NCBI GenBank assembly: GCA_023053575.1
Contig: JAKZAP010000004.1
Location: forward strand, 2,582,861 to 2,646,860
From: Branchinecta lynchi
Taxonomy: Eukaryota; Arthropoda; Branchiopoda; Anostraca; Branchinectidae
Direction of reading: 5' to 3'
DNA length: 64,000 bases
The position numbers were made by a program, and so were the translations under genes. The notes under the pieces are model-generated. The model saw only the letters and a list, made by a program, of their open reading frames with translations. It did no database searches and was not told the DNA's origin. This document shows positions 1 through 9,667 of the stretch, in pieces. How positions within the stretch are numbered: position 1 is the first letter of the stretch; each line of letters starts with the position of its first letter.

Positions 1-516
1 CCGAAACTCATCTCACAACTTTTATCATCACCAATACAAGAGCCTGTAAGCTTTTGTCAGGCTGGTGGGAAATAAATTCGGCAATTTTTCATTTTTGCAA
101 AAGCCACCATAGCATCAGATACCATATTAACAAAAACGCAACTATTTTTCCAACAAATTGTGAAAAGTTTTTTTCGAAATCCGTGTGTCCTGCAGAAGAG
201 ACTCGGGGTTGGATCTAAGACTGTCAGACCGGCAACACCTCGGAAACTCCCTTCTAAACCGGCAAGCTGGACGCTTCATTCTTGTGCTTGAGAAGCGAAT
301 TCTTCCTAAAAGTTTTTTTCTCGAAATCCAAGTGTCCTGTTTGTTTTGTCCTGTTGGAGTTGGGCGAAAGTTTTGCCTCCGTTAGACTCGGAAGCCAAGG
401 TATAGAAATATGTCGCTTAGGCCGGCATAAGACCCCGGAAACTCCCTACTAAATCGGTGCATAAACGCTGAACGCCTCATTCTTGTAGCGAACTTCCGAA
501 AAGTTTTTGTTTTCAG
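1..516. other. Intron upstream of first visible exon
   Basis: No exon was seen here. Bases 196-305 and 383-500 are an imperfect duplication: both run from AGACTCGG through CGGAAACTCCC to CGCCTCATTCTTG-like sequence. Bases 15-150 (AAGAGCCTG, TGGTGGGAAA, GATACCATA) recur in diverged form near 29395-29800 and, reversed, near 62930-63170, so they belong to a low-copy interspersed repeat. The stretch ends in the acceptor TTTTCAG. Confidence 0.5.
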
Positions 517-721
517 ACGAATTTACTGGAGTAACTGGAACTCGCGAGCGCCATCTATCCAGCGGGCGTACCTGAACGGACTTGGGGTGCAGTCTCTGAT
601 TACAACTGAAATCCGCATGCCAAATGCCCTGACGCTTGACATTCCCGCGCAAAAGCTCTACTGGGGCGATGCTCGCCTTGATAAGATTGAAAGGGCGGAC
701 CTTGATGGGTCCAATCGAATT
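517..721 (+). CDS. LRP1: LRP1-like exon: YWTD propeller blades
   Basis: The exon enters in phase 2 (first base closes a split codon) and ends in phase 0 before GTAAGTAA. It encodes 68 residues of LDLR class B repeat. The motif RIYWSNWN opens one blade, PNALTLD leads into the next, and [19 protein letters not shown] completes it. The same region of LRP1 reads FWTNWN, PNGLAID and LDKIER. These repeats form a six-bladed propeller which, in LDLR-family receptors, helps release ligand in acidic endosomes. The acceptor is a T-rich tract plus TTTTCAG. A Harbinger-like MITE remnant lies 33 bp past the donor. Earlier blades must lie on exons upstream of the window. Confidence 0.92.
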
Positions 722-754
722 GTAAGTAATTATCCTTAATTATATTTTTAAACA

Positions 755-822
755 TTAAACCCGCTTTCACATTGACGCGTCTTTGCGATGCATTGCGTAT
801 GCATTTATCTTGCATATATTCA
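755..822 (+). mobile_element. Fragment of TTA-flanked Harbinger-like MITE
   Basis: The sequence begins TTAAACCCGCTTTCACATT and continues with GACGCGTC, TTGCGATG and GCGTATGC. It matches the left end of the intact element at 4469-4863 for about 65 bp and then breaks off. Confidence 0.6.
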
Positions 823-889
823 GATAATGATAATACAAAGCAAGAGAAAAGGCGTTCGCACCTAAATAACTCTAAGAAATTTATACAAC

Positions 890-990
890 GGATACATTAG
901 GTACGATGCTTCATCAGCGATGTTTCGGCCCTTCTTGGCAAGGGTCCTGGCTAGGCTGTCAATCTTCAGGGTCAACATCAGGGAAGGAAA
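890..990 (+). repeat. CGGCCCTTCTTGG interspersed repeat, copy 1
   Basis: It contains TACAACGGATAC, CTTCATCAGCGATGTTTCGG, CCCTTCTTGGCAAGGGTCC and AGGCTGTCAATCTTC in order. Better copies lie at 8392-8520, 18458-18582, 30838-30935 and 31080-31178. The core CCCTTCTTGGCAAGGG can form a 5-bp stem hairpin and is shared with the CACTGCAAAACGG foldback family. Confidence 0.7.
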
Positions 991-1199
991 AAAATTCTGC
1001 CGCAAAAACAGCTGCCGTGTCACAAATTAAATCACAGGATTAGTTGTTTTTTTCCTACAGTGGTATTTGAAAGTAATTTGCCCGAATAAGAAATTTATAG
1101 TCGGTAGAAGCTTGAGTTACAGGTTTGTTTCCAATTCATTTTTTTAACAATTCAGACGTTCACCTAAAATACGAAGAGAATAATTTGGATAGTCTGCAC

Positions 1200-1467
1200 T
1201 TTCTTAAAATTAGACTAAAAATTACATGCATAAACAGAACATCCGTACGTTATATAAGAATGAATTAAAGCATAATAATTATTTTTTCAAAGCACTCAAA
1301 GGTAAAAAATGCTTCATTCTCCGTAGAACTCCAACTCCTCTTGCGATTTTCGATGACATAATTTCACAATGCCTCTTAAAACTAAAATTTACATCCAAAT
1401 AAAAACCAAGATATTTACAATCAAAAGCTTGCCAGACCTCCGTACTATCAAACATCAGTTTGAACAC
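1200..1467 (-). mobile_element. CR1/Jockey-like LINE reverse transcriptase remnant
   Basis: The minus strand encodes a 62-codon open stretch with KYLGFYLDVNFSFKRH, SSKIARGVGVLRRMK and HFLPL. This is the thumb-side region of non-LTR reverse transcriptases, usually read as KYLGV-LD-L-F followed by a helix and HFLP. No catalytic motif or 3' end is present, so this is a dead fragment. Confidence 0.75.
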
Positions 1468-1489
1468 ATCTGACCTGAAAATGTTATCT

Positions 1490-2060
1490 GAACTTGATTA
1501 GATAGTCGATTTAGAGGTAATAATAAATCTTGACTATGTTTGAACTTTATGCTCTTCTGTACAAGTATCGACTGACCGGAATCTGGTGAAAATAGTAAAT
1601 TTGCTAGGAATAAAGTTTATCCTGAAGTCGTTCGAAACACAATTATCGGAGCAAGAATACAAGCTGGATCCATTTGTGAACGTGAATTTCCTCGGTGAAT
1701 AATTAGCTCATCCGGAATCCGGCAGAAACCGGAAATTTGATAGAAGTAGGCTAAACAAATTATTTAAGTCGATCAGAGAATCGATATATCTTCTATCAGC
1801 ATATTTTGAATCCAAATATGAGCTTTATTTTCTCACCGGACAAGTAGTTTGACCGGAGTCCGGCACAAACCTGAAATTTCGAAGAAGTAAAATAAATTTC
1901 TGATGTCGATAAAATTTGGTTGGAGGAAGTACGTCTACCCGAAAGGACACGGTGAATCAGGATATACTGTTTATTCTCTCCTCGGGTGGATAGTCCTGTC
2001 GGAATCTGGTCAAAACACAATTTTTCAAAGAAGCCTGATTGGTTGATATGCTTTTAGCTG
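1490..2060. repeat. Degenerate tandem of the CCGGACAAGTAG element
   Basis: About four diverged units of roughly 140 bp carry TTGATTAGATAG, ACCGGACAAGTAGTTTGACC and GTCCGGCACAAACC. The same motifs occur in a cleaner tandem at 43449-44250. No coding capacity was seen. Confidence 0.6.
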
Positions 2061-2360
2061 GAAAGTATGACTTACTGCTGTTGTATAGCGGTCTGTTCCA
2101 GTGATATTAAATGTATATGGGTTCGGCAAAGACTGAACATCTGCAAGACCTGACTAAGTGTATCAAAAAGATCGACGAATATTCCTCTTTAGGATCCCAT
2201 TGAAACGTGTGTCTTTGTTTTCTTTTACTCCACTGTCGTATTGTGCATTTGGTGGGTCATAAATTAAATACATATATTTCGTGTCTTCGACCTTCTCCTA
2301 ACTGATTTTCGATGAGGCTTTAGGCTATTTGGTTTAATATTTTTGATTGATTGATTGATT

Positions 2361-2558
2361 CCCGATGAAAAAGTTGTAGCCTGTGTGGTTGTATGATAGT
2401 TGTAGGAACAAGTTTCATGTATTGATATGTAGTAGTATTGAACATATCATTTAATGTGCCTCAGACTGGGTCAATCTTAAGCAGTATTATCCAGTAGCTT
2501 ACTACTGTATGCTACTGAAACTTACAACTCCATATAACTAATTCTTGAAAATTTTTCG
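2361..2558. mobile_element. GTAGTA-rich MITE, copy 1
   Basis: It starts CCCGATGAAAAAGTTGTAGCC-like and ends AAATTTTTCG. It contains GTGCCTCAGACTGGGTC and many TAGTAG/TACTAC words. The second copy (14858-15154) has the same ends and internal words in inverse order. Confidence 0.65.
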
Positions 2559-2654
2559 TTTAGTTTGTGCGTCTGTACAATCATTTTACAGTGCAACTAT
2601 GTGGCCTCCAGATTATCCGATGTGACCTCATTTGTTCACAATGACTATTTTTAG

Positions 2655-2844
2655 ATTCTCTCCAAAGTCACCCCCCACCACCCCTTTGACCTTGCTATTT
2701 ACGGGGAAATGATCTTCTGGACGGATTGGGTCCTCCATGCCGTTCTCCGAGCCAACAAATATACAGGAGAAGATGTCGTCTGGCTACGTAAAGATACCCC
2801 GCGACCAATGGGTATTATTGCTGTGTTTGACGATACCCAAGACT
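2655..2844 (+). CDS. LRP1: LRP1-like exon: last propeller blade
   Basis: Phase 0 to phase 1, 63 codons plus one base, flanked by TTTTTAG and GTAAGTTA. It encodes [17 protein letters not shown], then RANKYTG and PMGIIAV. The human counterpart reads VYGEHIFWTDW, RANKHVG and PMGIIAV, so the closing blade of the propeller that precedes cluster III is very well conserved. The final base plus the first two bases of the next exon form the first cysteine of the EGF module. The donor is followed after 28 bp by a small TIR element. Confidence 0.95.
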
Positions 2845-2872
2845 GTAAGTTAGATTTCTCCCAGATAGTTGA

Positions 2873-3152
2873 GTTTTTGATCGAAGTCTGAAGTTACCCC
2901 CAAACTCAAGGGTCTCTGCTTAAATACCATTTTTGGTCGCCGATCACAGTTCATTTGCCCTTCAAACGCTGACCGTCGAACTTCGTGAGCCAGCAAGTTC
3001 GAAGTTTGCTTGAAACGTTGAAGAAACTGCGACCGGTCAAGGATCTCCGGAGTCGTAAAAACACAAATTAAGCGAAAGGTGAACTTCGACGGTGTTTGAA
3101 AACGGAAATTAAGCAACAGCCTAAGCCACGGCACAAAACTTCGATCAAAAAC
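2873..3152. mobile_element. Short TIR element, GTTTTTGATCGAAGT ends
   Basis: GTTTTTGATCGAAGT at 2873-2887 and its exact reverse complement at 3138-3152 bound a 280-bp non-coding stretch. Internal GTTCGAAGTTTG and GTGAACTTCGACGG repeat part of the end motif. No second copy was found in the window and no clear target duplication is visible, so class is unknown. Confidence 0.55.
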
Positions 3153-3837
3153 GCAACTACTGTTTTTTCCCTCCATCTCCGATCGCCCCCGTCACCGTGG
3201 GGAAGACACGGAACTCCGCTGAAGTTGCGTTGTGAAGAATCGGGCTGTCCGCTTATACCTATCGTTCGGACTTTGCTCAACTTAGAAACGATAAAAGAGA
3301 GAGTAAACAAACAAAAATGTATACAAACCGAGAGGATTTGTTAAAGTTTAAAATCAAACCAAATCGTTTATTCATAGTTTGTTTTATACATTGTTTTGTA
3401 CTCCTCAGCTCTGAGGGAAATAAATGAATAAATAAATAAGAATCTTACTCACGGCATGTGCCGACTAACTGATTTCAACGTCAACATATAAATACACATT
3501 AATATATATAAACAAAAAAAAATAAAGCGTAACTGCCGAGTCGACTGCTATTTCGGTTTGGATCGAAACATCAGAAAAAAAAAAAAAAAAAAATAACTAC
3601 ACTATACTAAACGGCCAAACATCTGTGCTTAAAAACCAACATAAAATCATATTGGCTCTTTAATGGTGGATGAAGTGTTAAACAGTTTAAGAAATGCCGG
3701 AATGAAGCTGTTACTGTATCTTACGGGGGTGTATTGGACAGGTTGCTTTTTTAGAGTTGGGTTCGCAACTAGTCTTGGAGCTCTGGGTCGTTAGGTTTAA
3801 AAAACAGGGGGGAGGCTTTTATAACTTGACAGGACTG

Positions 3838-4270
3838 CGATGGGTAATTTAGTTAGCCATCGCTTATTCACGTAAAGAGGTTTGAAGACCCGATGAATAT
3901 GCGTTACTTCGTTCCTCCGCTATTCATGAATAATAGATTTTCATATAGTGGTATTTCCCTGTCGGATTTGCGGTACCTCTGTGCACTGAACCTGTATCGT
4001 ATGCTTGATGAAAACGATGCACGAAAAGTAAGTTTTCACTCAGTGAGCTACCTTCAGCGAGCTGATCACTGGCAATTGAAAAGCCGCGTTTGTATTCAGA
4101 TTCAAACTTTCCGCTTCATAAATTTTTCGTTGTGAGGACGGCCGTAGACATTCTGAACGTCATAGTAGAGCAAATAGTGAAAAATTAAACAACCGCTTAA
4201 CACAATTCAAATAATGAAGTATATTCAGTTAAATGATGCAAAAATAACTTGGCTTTTCAGTTAAACTTTA
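3838..4270 (-). mobile_element. AAAGTTTAACTG element, reversed copy
   Basis: Read on the minus strand it ends and begins like the copy at 11872-12308: AAAGTTTAACTGAAAAG at one end (4254-4270), then ACGAAGTAACGCAT, ATAGCGGAGGAACG and TTCAAACC. About 430 bp, no coding capacity. Confidence 0.65.
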
Positions 4271-4468
4271 ACAACAAACCATGACTTGTGAGGTTTGACG
4301 ATGATTGGGCAGATGGAATCAGTTGAAACATTAACAGAAGGATGTTTTAACGACAGTTAATCAAAACGCTAGGAAGCGTTAATTATCGCGACTTATCTAG
4401 GAGTTTCCTGTCTTTCACGGTCTGTGGCAACGATTGGGTACGCAGAGCTGACCAGTAATGTAGATTTA

Positions 4469-4863
4469 AGCCGCGTTCACATTGACGCGTCGTTGCGATG
4501 GTCTGCGTATGCGTTTATCTTGCGCTGCGTACAAGTTATTGTAGCCTATCTTTCACACCTGCGCGACAATCTTTCACGCTGGATGTGTATTTGTGTTTTC
4601 CACTCTCGCTTTCTTGTGCTGCATTCTCGTTTCTTTCATCACTGCCAAGTTTTTCTTCATCGATAGTAGGTTTTCTCCAGTATGTCTGATGCGTGACTGA
4701 TGCTGATGCGTATGCGTCGAGGCAACGCAAGAATAGAACTTGGTTCTATTCTTGCGTTGCGTTTTATTTGTTTGAGTAAGCTCTGCGTTGCGTGACCGCA
4801 AGCGCGACGCAGAGCTTGTGTAGCTCTGTGTGAAAGCCTCAACTCGTCAGTGTGAAAGCGGCT
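4469..4863. mobile_element. PIF/Harbinger-like MITE with TTA target duplication
   Basis: Terminal inverted repeats AGCCGCGTTCACATTGACG and CGTCAGTGTGAAAGCGGCT bound 395 bp. TTA is present on both sides (4466-4468 and 4864-4866), the signature of PIF/Harbinger insertion. The middle holds a perfect 17-bp-arm palindrome (4723-4739 with 4743-4759, CAACGCAAGAATAGAAC). The element lies only 30 bp before the exon at 4897, so the polypyrimidine and branch region of that intron is squeezed or partly supplied by it. Confidence 0.85.
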
Positions 4864-4896
4864 TTAATGGGTCCTTTAAGCGAATTCCATTTACAG

Positions 4897-5154
4897 GCGC
4901 ATTGAACAAGTGCCGCAATCTGAATGGCGGATGTGAAGACATTTGTCGTCTAGACGAGAAAGGCAATGTGACCTGCCACTGCTTCACAGGCAGGGTGGCG
5001 CTGGAAGAAGACCCGAGGCGTTGCGTCAGTTTTGCCGCTAACTGCAGCTCCCTGGAGTTTGCCTGCAGCTCCGGAATGTGCATACCTTACCAGCTTACCT
5101 GTGACGGCGTACCTGAGTGTCCAGATTTATCTGATGAACTGCCCAGCTACTGCG
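4897..5154 (+). CDS. LRP1: LRP1-like exon: EGF module and CR11
   Basis: Phase 1 to phase 1, between CCATTTACAG and GTACGTTG. It encodes an EGF-like module (NKCRNLNGGCEDICRL, then TCHCFTGRVAL) and the first class A repeat of cluster III (NCSSLEFACSSGMCIPYQ, TCDGVPECPDLSDELPSYC). Human LRP1 has SLTCDGVPHC and SDEKPSYC at the same place. The six cysteines and the acidic calcium cage are complete. The aromatic residue that normally contacts ligand lysines is threonine here, as it is in human CR11. A MITE sits 30 bp upstream of the acceptor. Confidence 0.95.
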
Positions 5155-5615
5155 GTACGTTGGTTCTCTGTATTTGATTCTGTCTGTTTTATGTTGTAAC
5201 ATTTAACACATAGGTGCGTGTATTGTATAGCCTACATATAATGGTTATGACGGACGCCTAGATATTTGTCTGATGGCCCTTCTGAGTAGGCTATTGTGAT
5301 TCGCGAATAAATAGCATTCGTCGTACTTTCAAAGCACACCTCGCATTATTTTGTATTTATGTTCCAGTGTTAAAGCTATTTGAATACTATAAAAGAATAG
5401 GCTCTGCGTTTAACCGACTTTGCCTTTTTAATCCTTTTCCCAAGCCGGTTGGATTATAGCAAAATTCGGATAACCGGTTTTACGCATTAATAGCACGATA
5501 CGCTAACGCTCGTTGGGAGCGCATGGAATAATGAATCGTGGCAAGTGCAAAGATTAGTGAGGTGTCGTTGGGTTTAGACTGTAATATATTAAATTTGGGT
5601 CCGGCGGTATAATAA

Positions 5616-6640
5616 TTATTGAATACAGTTACGGAAATAGTTTGCATTGGCATTATGGTACAATAATAATAATAATACAAAGCAAGAGAATAGGCTTTCG
5701 CCTCTAAATAACTCTAAGAAATTTTGAGTATAGTCAGACTGATCAGAGTTAAAAATCCCATCGACAATGCACTTGAAACTATTGATCAATTCAGCATTAA
5801 CCGCATCTTCGGTAAGGCTGTTCCAAAGATCAACAATTCTGTTGCCAAAACCCCACTTAAAAACGTTCTTGTGGAACCTTGACTTTGCAAGCTTGTACGC
5901 GTGCCCCTGATGATGACGGTTAATGCTGAATCTTACTAAATCAGTCACTTCAAAATTTGTCATAACTTCCATTGATTACTTTGATTGTTTCAGTCATGGT
6001 CTCCTCTAAAAAGTCTGTACGCAATAGAGGGAAGGCGCAACTTGGCTAATCTCACTTGGTAGGGAAGATCGCGCAGATCTGTAACGAACTTTGTAGCTCT
6101 CCGTTGAATTTTTTCATAACCCTCAATAGGCGTATTCTCGCCGTTCCCCGAGGACTCCTCGGGGAATCGAAAGGAACGGCGAGAATAGAGGGAGTGACTC
6201 CACGTGGACTCCGCGTACACAAACAGCGAGAACGCGGGGAATGCTTCCAAAATGGATCTTGTTCGAAAATAAATATGCAGTTGACGAAATTAGTCTGGAT
6301 CCACTTTATTTTGAGTTTTGTTTATTCTGATTTTCTTTTTTATTAATTTTACATTGCACCAACAACAGCAAAAATTGATTCCCCTCCAAATCTGAAAGTG
6401 AGTCCTTTTTGATGATGATGATGATAATCGGAGCATTCCCCGTCCGTGTGGGGAATCTCGAGATACGGGCAGTGAGTCCCTGGGACAAACAAAAACGCGG
6501 GGACTCCTCAAGTGGAGTCCTCGGGGAACGGCGAGAATACGCCTAATGTCACAATTGTAACATGGCCTCACTGTGGTGTGGCCATATCCACCGATCGGGC
6601 GAACCATGGACTTGAAAAGAAGTGAGAACAAACCATCCTG
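5616..6640 (-). mobile_element. CR1-like LINE 3' half, split by a TIR element
   Basis: On the minus strand, reading from 6640: LLFKSMVRPIGGYGHTT and RPCYNCDI. The frame is then broken by the element at 6128-6544 and resumes with EGYEKIQRRATKFV and LPYQVRLAKLRLPSIAYR. It ends with NRHHQGHAYKLAKSRFHKNV, FKWGFGNRIVDLWNSL. This is the C-terminal end of a CR1/Jockey-type reverse transcriptase. Frameshifts occur near 5980. The reading frame across the insertion site can be followed, which fixes the insertion point and its 3-bp duplication. Confidence 0.8.
6128..6544. mobile_element. AGGCGTATTCTCGCCG element, copy 1
   Basis: A 417-bp element has inverted ends AGGCGTATTCTCGCCGTTCC and its complement at 6525-6544. 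It interrupts the LINE ORF and is flanked by AAT on both sides (6125-6127, 6545-6547). Subterminal palindromes (CCCCGAGGACTCCTCGGGG, ACTCCTCAAGTGGAGT) give nested hairpins. No coding capacity. A second copy lies at 16163-16577 in the opposite orientation. The 3-bp duplication suggests a PIF/Harbinger or CACTA relative, but the ends do not match one I know. Confidence 0.8.
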
Positions 6641-7388
6641 CTTAAATGTAACTTTTCTTCGAATTACACCAACGATGTTATGTACAAGGGGTCGTGCGCC
6701 GTTTTCAAACTTTTCAAAAGGAAATTGTTACTCCGGTCGCGAGACCCCTTTTTGGGGCAAAAAAATTAGAAAAAATAAATTCGTGTTATACCCTATACTT
6801 GTACGCAAATGAATCGAAATAAGCATAGCCGAGCGGAGCGAGTAGCCATGTGTGATATGTTATCACACTTCTGACAGTCCAGGGAGACATCAATCAATCA
6901 ATCAAAATGTTATTAACCCACATAGATATGGCACATAACGTGCCAATACGACTATACAAACGTACTATAATACGGATGGCTCCGGTCTAGAGAAGAGTCA
7001 AACTGGGCACGGCGTTGGGCCACGGCCACAAAGGGATCGGTAACGCCGTAAAGTCGCGTAACTTTGCGGTTACGAGCCCATGGGGCTCAACGACGATCAA
7101 AAAGGGTAGGTCATCAACTCCAGTTTAGGAATTGAATTGTTAATTCCTGACCTGATCCCTCGTGACCTTTTAGAAAATTTGTAGTTTTAAAATTTCAAGA
7201 AAAGAAAAGATTAGTGTTTAATGATTCTGTTTTTTTTTTAATGTTTTCATTCGTGCCTATTACTTTTTTTTATATATTACTCCGCTGTACCCAAGAAGCG
7301 GGTCTTGAATAAATAAATAATAAAAGTGTTCCGTAGCCCGTTACTATAAACTGGCGAGTGTAGCGGTTTTACGAAGTAAGTTCACAAG

Positions 7389-7637
7389 CCCCAATAGCTC
7401 AGGTGTTAGAGCAGTGGTTCCCAACCTTTTCTGTACCGCGTATCAAAGTTCAAAAACGTTGGGTAGGCTACCCCTTTTTGAAGAATCGTTGTTTCGCTTT
7501 ACCACGGTCAGAATGTCAAAGACACGTCGTTTATTGTCACTAGTGATAAGGGGACTAGTGATATTGAGAACCACTGGGTTAGAGCGTCGACTTAGGAAGC
7601 CCGGGTTGCGAGTACAAATCCCACTTGAGTTGCACTT
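7389..7637 (+). tRNA. tRNA-like sequence interrupted by a hAT MITE
   Basis: TAGCTCAGGTGTTAGAG (A-box-like) lies left of the insertion. GGTTAGAGCGTCGACTTAGG and GAGTACAAATCCC (B-box-like) lie right of it. Joined, they make a tRNA-sized unit with an AGG-like anticodon loop, but anticodon and T stems pair poorly. It is preceded by TTCACAAGCCC, as is the better tRNA-like unit at 19673, so both could be heads of a tRNA-derived SINE. It is a pseudogene in its present state. Confidence 0.45.
7412..7576. mobile_element. 165-bp hAT-like MITE
   Basis: It begins CAGTGGTTCCCAACC and ends GAGAACCACTG, the common hAT terminal form. Flanks TGTTAGAG (7404-7411) and GGTTAGAG (7577-7584) are an 8-bp target duplication with one mismatch. 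No coding capacity. Confidence 0.85.
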
Positions 7638-7761
7638 CTTGTTTTTCAGTTCATTAAAGTTAGTAATGTTAGTCGAGGTAAAGTGAGGGTGATATTTAGT
7701 AGTGCTCATACGCAGGCTTAGTTAGTATTTTGGCGTGCATAAATATGTGATTTTTTTTTAG

Positions 7762-7986
7762 CATACCGTAAGTGTCCGGATGGGTTCTTCCAGTGTAAGA
7801 ACAATCGCTGCGTCTTCTCAAACCAAACATGTAATGAGGTTAACGACTGTGGTGATCATAGTGATGAAGCAAGCTGTAAATGTGATGATAGTCAGTTCCG
7901 GTGCGCCAACGGACCCTGCATTGCCCAGAGATACCGATGTGATAACGACCAAGACTGCCCGGACGCAAGTGACGAAATAGATTGTC
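7762..7986 (+). CDS. LRP1: LRP1-like exon: CR12 and CR13
   Basis: Phase 1 to phase 1, after a T-rich tract plus TTTTTAG and before GTAAGTGG. It encodes two class A repeats: KCPDGFFQCKNNRCVFS with TCNEVNDCGDHSDEASC, and KCDDSQFRCANGPCIAQ with RCDNDQDCPDASDEIDC. Both keep six cysteines and the D-x-SDE calcium motif. The first has threonine where an aromatic ligand contact is usual; the second has tyrosine. Only one residue separates the two repeats, as tightly as in the human CR12-CR13 pair. CR13 of human LRP1 has the same CEDASDE form as the second repeat. Confidence 0.95.
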
Positions 7987-8025
7987 GTAAGTGGAATTGC
8001 AAATTTTTTTCAATACGTGAAGATG

Positions 8026-8275
8026 GAATATGATATGATATGGTATGATATTAATTACTCTAAAAACCCAAGGGCCATGGTAATACAAACAAGAAATAAA
8101 CACAATGAATAACTTATCCCTAACAACCACTAAAAACTATATTTTTTTTTCCTGTGAATCATTCACAACTTGAGGAATCTACCCACATTCTGTATAGTAA
8201 CCACTCTTTACAGTACCATAACACTCACTCTTCAACATTTGCTCCATCAGTTCCTGATCACAGTCATTTACTCCA
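8026..8275 (-). mobile_element. CCHC-LINE 3' end with ATATGATA tail
   Basis: The tail ATATGATATGATATGGTATG is followed by AACCCAAGGGCCATGG and TAATACAAAC. On the minus strand the sequence further in matches the C-terminal codons and 3' UTR of the plus-strand copy at 62447-62875, which ends with the same words complemented (CCATGGACCTTGGG, ATCATATCATATC). Confidence 0.75.
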
Positions 8276-8391
8276 TTATTTCTCGTCTCTTTTTTTTTTT
8301 TTTTTTTTTTTGTATCAACCCGTAGCCATAATTTAAATTATTTTATATTATATATTCTTTGAGCCCAAGCTGACTTTGAAACATTTATTCA

Positions 8392-8520
8392 AACAATGTT
8401 TACAACGGATACGTCAGCTATGATTCTTCATCAGCGATATTTTGGCCCTTCTTGGCAAGGGTCCTCGTCAGGCTGTCAATCCTCTGGTTCAACTTCGGGG
8501 AAAGAAACAAACCTGTGGGA
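8392..8520 (+). repeat. CGGCCCTTCTTGG interspersed repeat, copy 2
   Basis: It contains CAATGTTTACAACGGATACG, TCATCAGCGATATTTTGGCC, CTTGGCAAGGGTCC, AGGCTGTCAATC and AACTTCGGGGAA, the same order as the copies at 890, 18458, 30838 and 31080. Confidence 0.75.
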
Positions 8521-8589
8521 AAAAAAAAGAAAAAAAAAATCACATTTCGTACTTTTTGGGGACACTCCTCCATCCCATCCCTCAGTGAC

Positions 8590-9110
8590 GTTAATTTTAA
8601 TCTATTTTTACCCACTTTCAAATATTTGCATAAGCCCGTATTCCATTTACTATTCTTCCCCCCTTTTTTTCTGTCCTACAAACCTCATACCTTCACAACC
8701 ATACATTAAAGTTCTACTCACAACCAAACTACTGCAAATTACGAAAAAAAAAACCAGATAGATTTCACTATTCCATACAGTCATATAAGGGGAAAAAACA
8801 AAAGAAATGGACAAATATATCTTTCCGACTATAAACAACTATAAAACATTTCCAACTCCACACAATATTTAAATTACACTATAATACGTAAAATACATTT
8901 TGTATTTTCTCTTCTCAAATCATTCAATTCCCTACATTCACGCAGAAGATGTAGCACACACTCATTCATATCTCCACACATGGGGCATAAGTAGGGACCA
9001 AATCTCCCAATCGGCCTATCCGTGTACCTCCTCCTATCCCCCAGGGATAAAATATCAGGACGCATTCTAATTAATAATTTCAATTCGCCTTACCTAAACC
9101 CGCTTTAAAA
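8590..9110 (-). mobile_element. CCHC-LINE C-terminal fragment
   Basis: The minus strand encodes RMRPDILSLGDRRRY, then GPYLCPMCGDMNECVLHLL and RECRELNDLR. The CxxC...H...C arrangement is the zinc-binding C-terminus of a non-LTR retrotransposon. The copy at 62446 encodes the same words (DDILPLGDRRRYMGR, GPYFCPMCGD). Confidence 0.8.
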
Positions 9111-9667
9111 TAAACACATTAAAGCCGTGTCTCTTTCGAAAAACCTCAGAGGTTGTACGTTTATAAAACGCAGAAAGTACAAATCTTGAACCTTCCCGCA
9201 TTATTGGTGAATCCCAGCCACTCAGAGTTTAGTCATTACCACATAGGTCAGTCGTATTGATTTTGAACAACAGCTTTTATCAGTAAAGAAAATTTTTTAT
9301 TCCCAGCAAAATGGAACAATCTTATTTCAATGCAAGACTCGATTAATTTGAGATACGCATCAGACGTTGCTGTCTTTATTTATTTATTTATTTGTGACCC
9401 GCTTTTTGGATAACAGCGGAGTATGAGTAAAATACACATGTTAAAACACTAAAGAAAACAATATGAATAAACATGACTACATTATCTCCATCAGCTCTGA
9501 TATACGTGTAATTTGAAGTAATTCGTCGTAACCCGTGTTTGTGTTATAGTTAATTGATTTTTAGTTCTGATATAAGTGTGATTGTGAATGATCACTTACA
9601 GTGATTCGAAATGTATATAAGTTTACTATTTATGACAAAATTATGACGAAGATGTTGATATTTGATG

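Larger units (their letters stand above)
722..2654 (+). other. Intron, 1.9 kb, filled with repeats
   Basis: In order: a Harbinger-like MITE fragment (755-822), a CGGCCCTTCTTGG repeat (890-990), a LINE reverse transcriptase remnant (1200-1467), a degenerate tandem element (1490-2060) and a GTAGTA-rich MITE (2361-2558). Bases 2200-2270 look like a LINE 3' tail (TACTCCACTGTCG then GGGTCATAAATTAAAT). Nothing was recognised in 2061-2199, 2271-2360 or 2559-2654. Confidence 0.5.
2845..4896 (+). other. Intron, 2.05 kb
   Basis: It contains a TIR element (2873-3152), a LINE 3' tail (about 3345-3442, with CTCAGCTCTGAGG and AATGAATAAATAAATAA), a reversed copy of the AAAGTTTAACTG element (3838-4270) and a Harbinger-like MITE (4469-4863). 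Nothing was recognised in 3153-3344, 3443-3837 or 4271-4465, apart from an A-tract at 3575-3592. Confidence 0.5.
5155..7761 (+). other. Intron, 2.6 kb
   Basis: It holds a degraded stretch resembling the TTAA-MITE interior (5360-5490), a LINE split by a TIR element (5616-6640), a plus-strand LINE tail at 7265-7325 (TACTCCGCTGTACCC, GCGGGTC, AATAAATAAATAA) and a tRNA-like sequence split by a small hAT element (7389-7637). Nothing definite was recognised in 5155-5359 or 6680-7264. Confidence 0.5.

Noticed and set aside
1490..2060. CRISPR-like array of spaced repeats
   Set aside because: Units are degenerate, spacers are not unique, and the DNA is eukaryotic; it is a decayed tandem element also present at 43285.
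6990..7120. GC-rich segment with GGTTACGAGCCCATGGGGCTC, thought of as an RNA gene
   Set aside because: Only one short stem could be drawn and no pol III boxes or known RNA resemblance were found.
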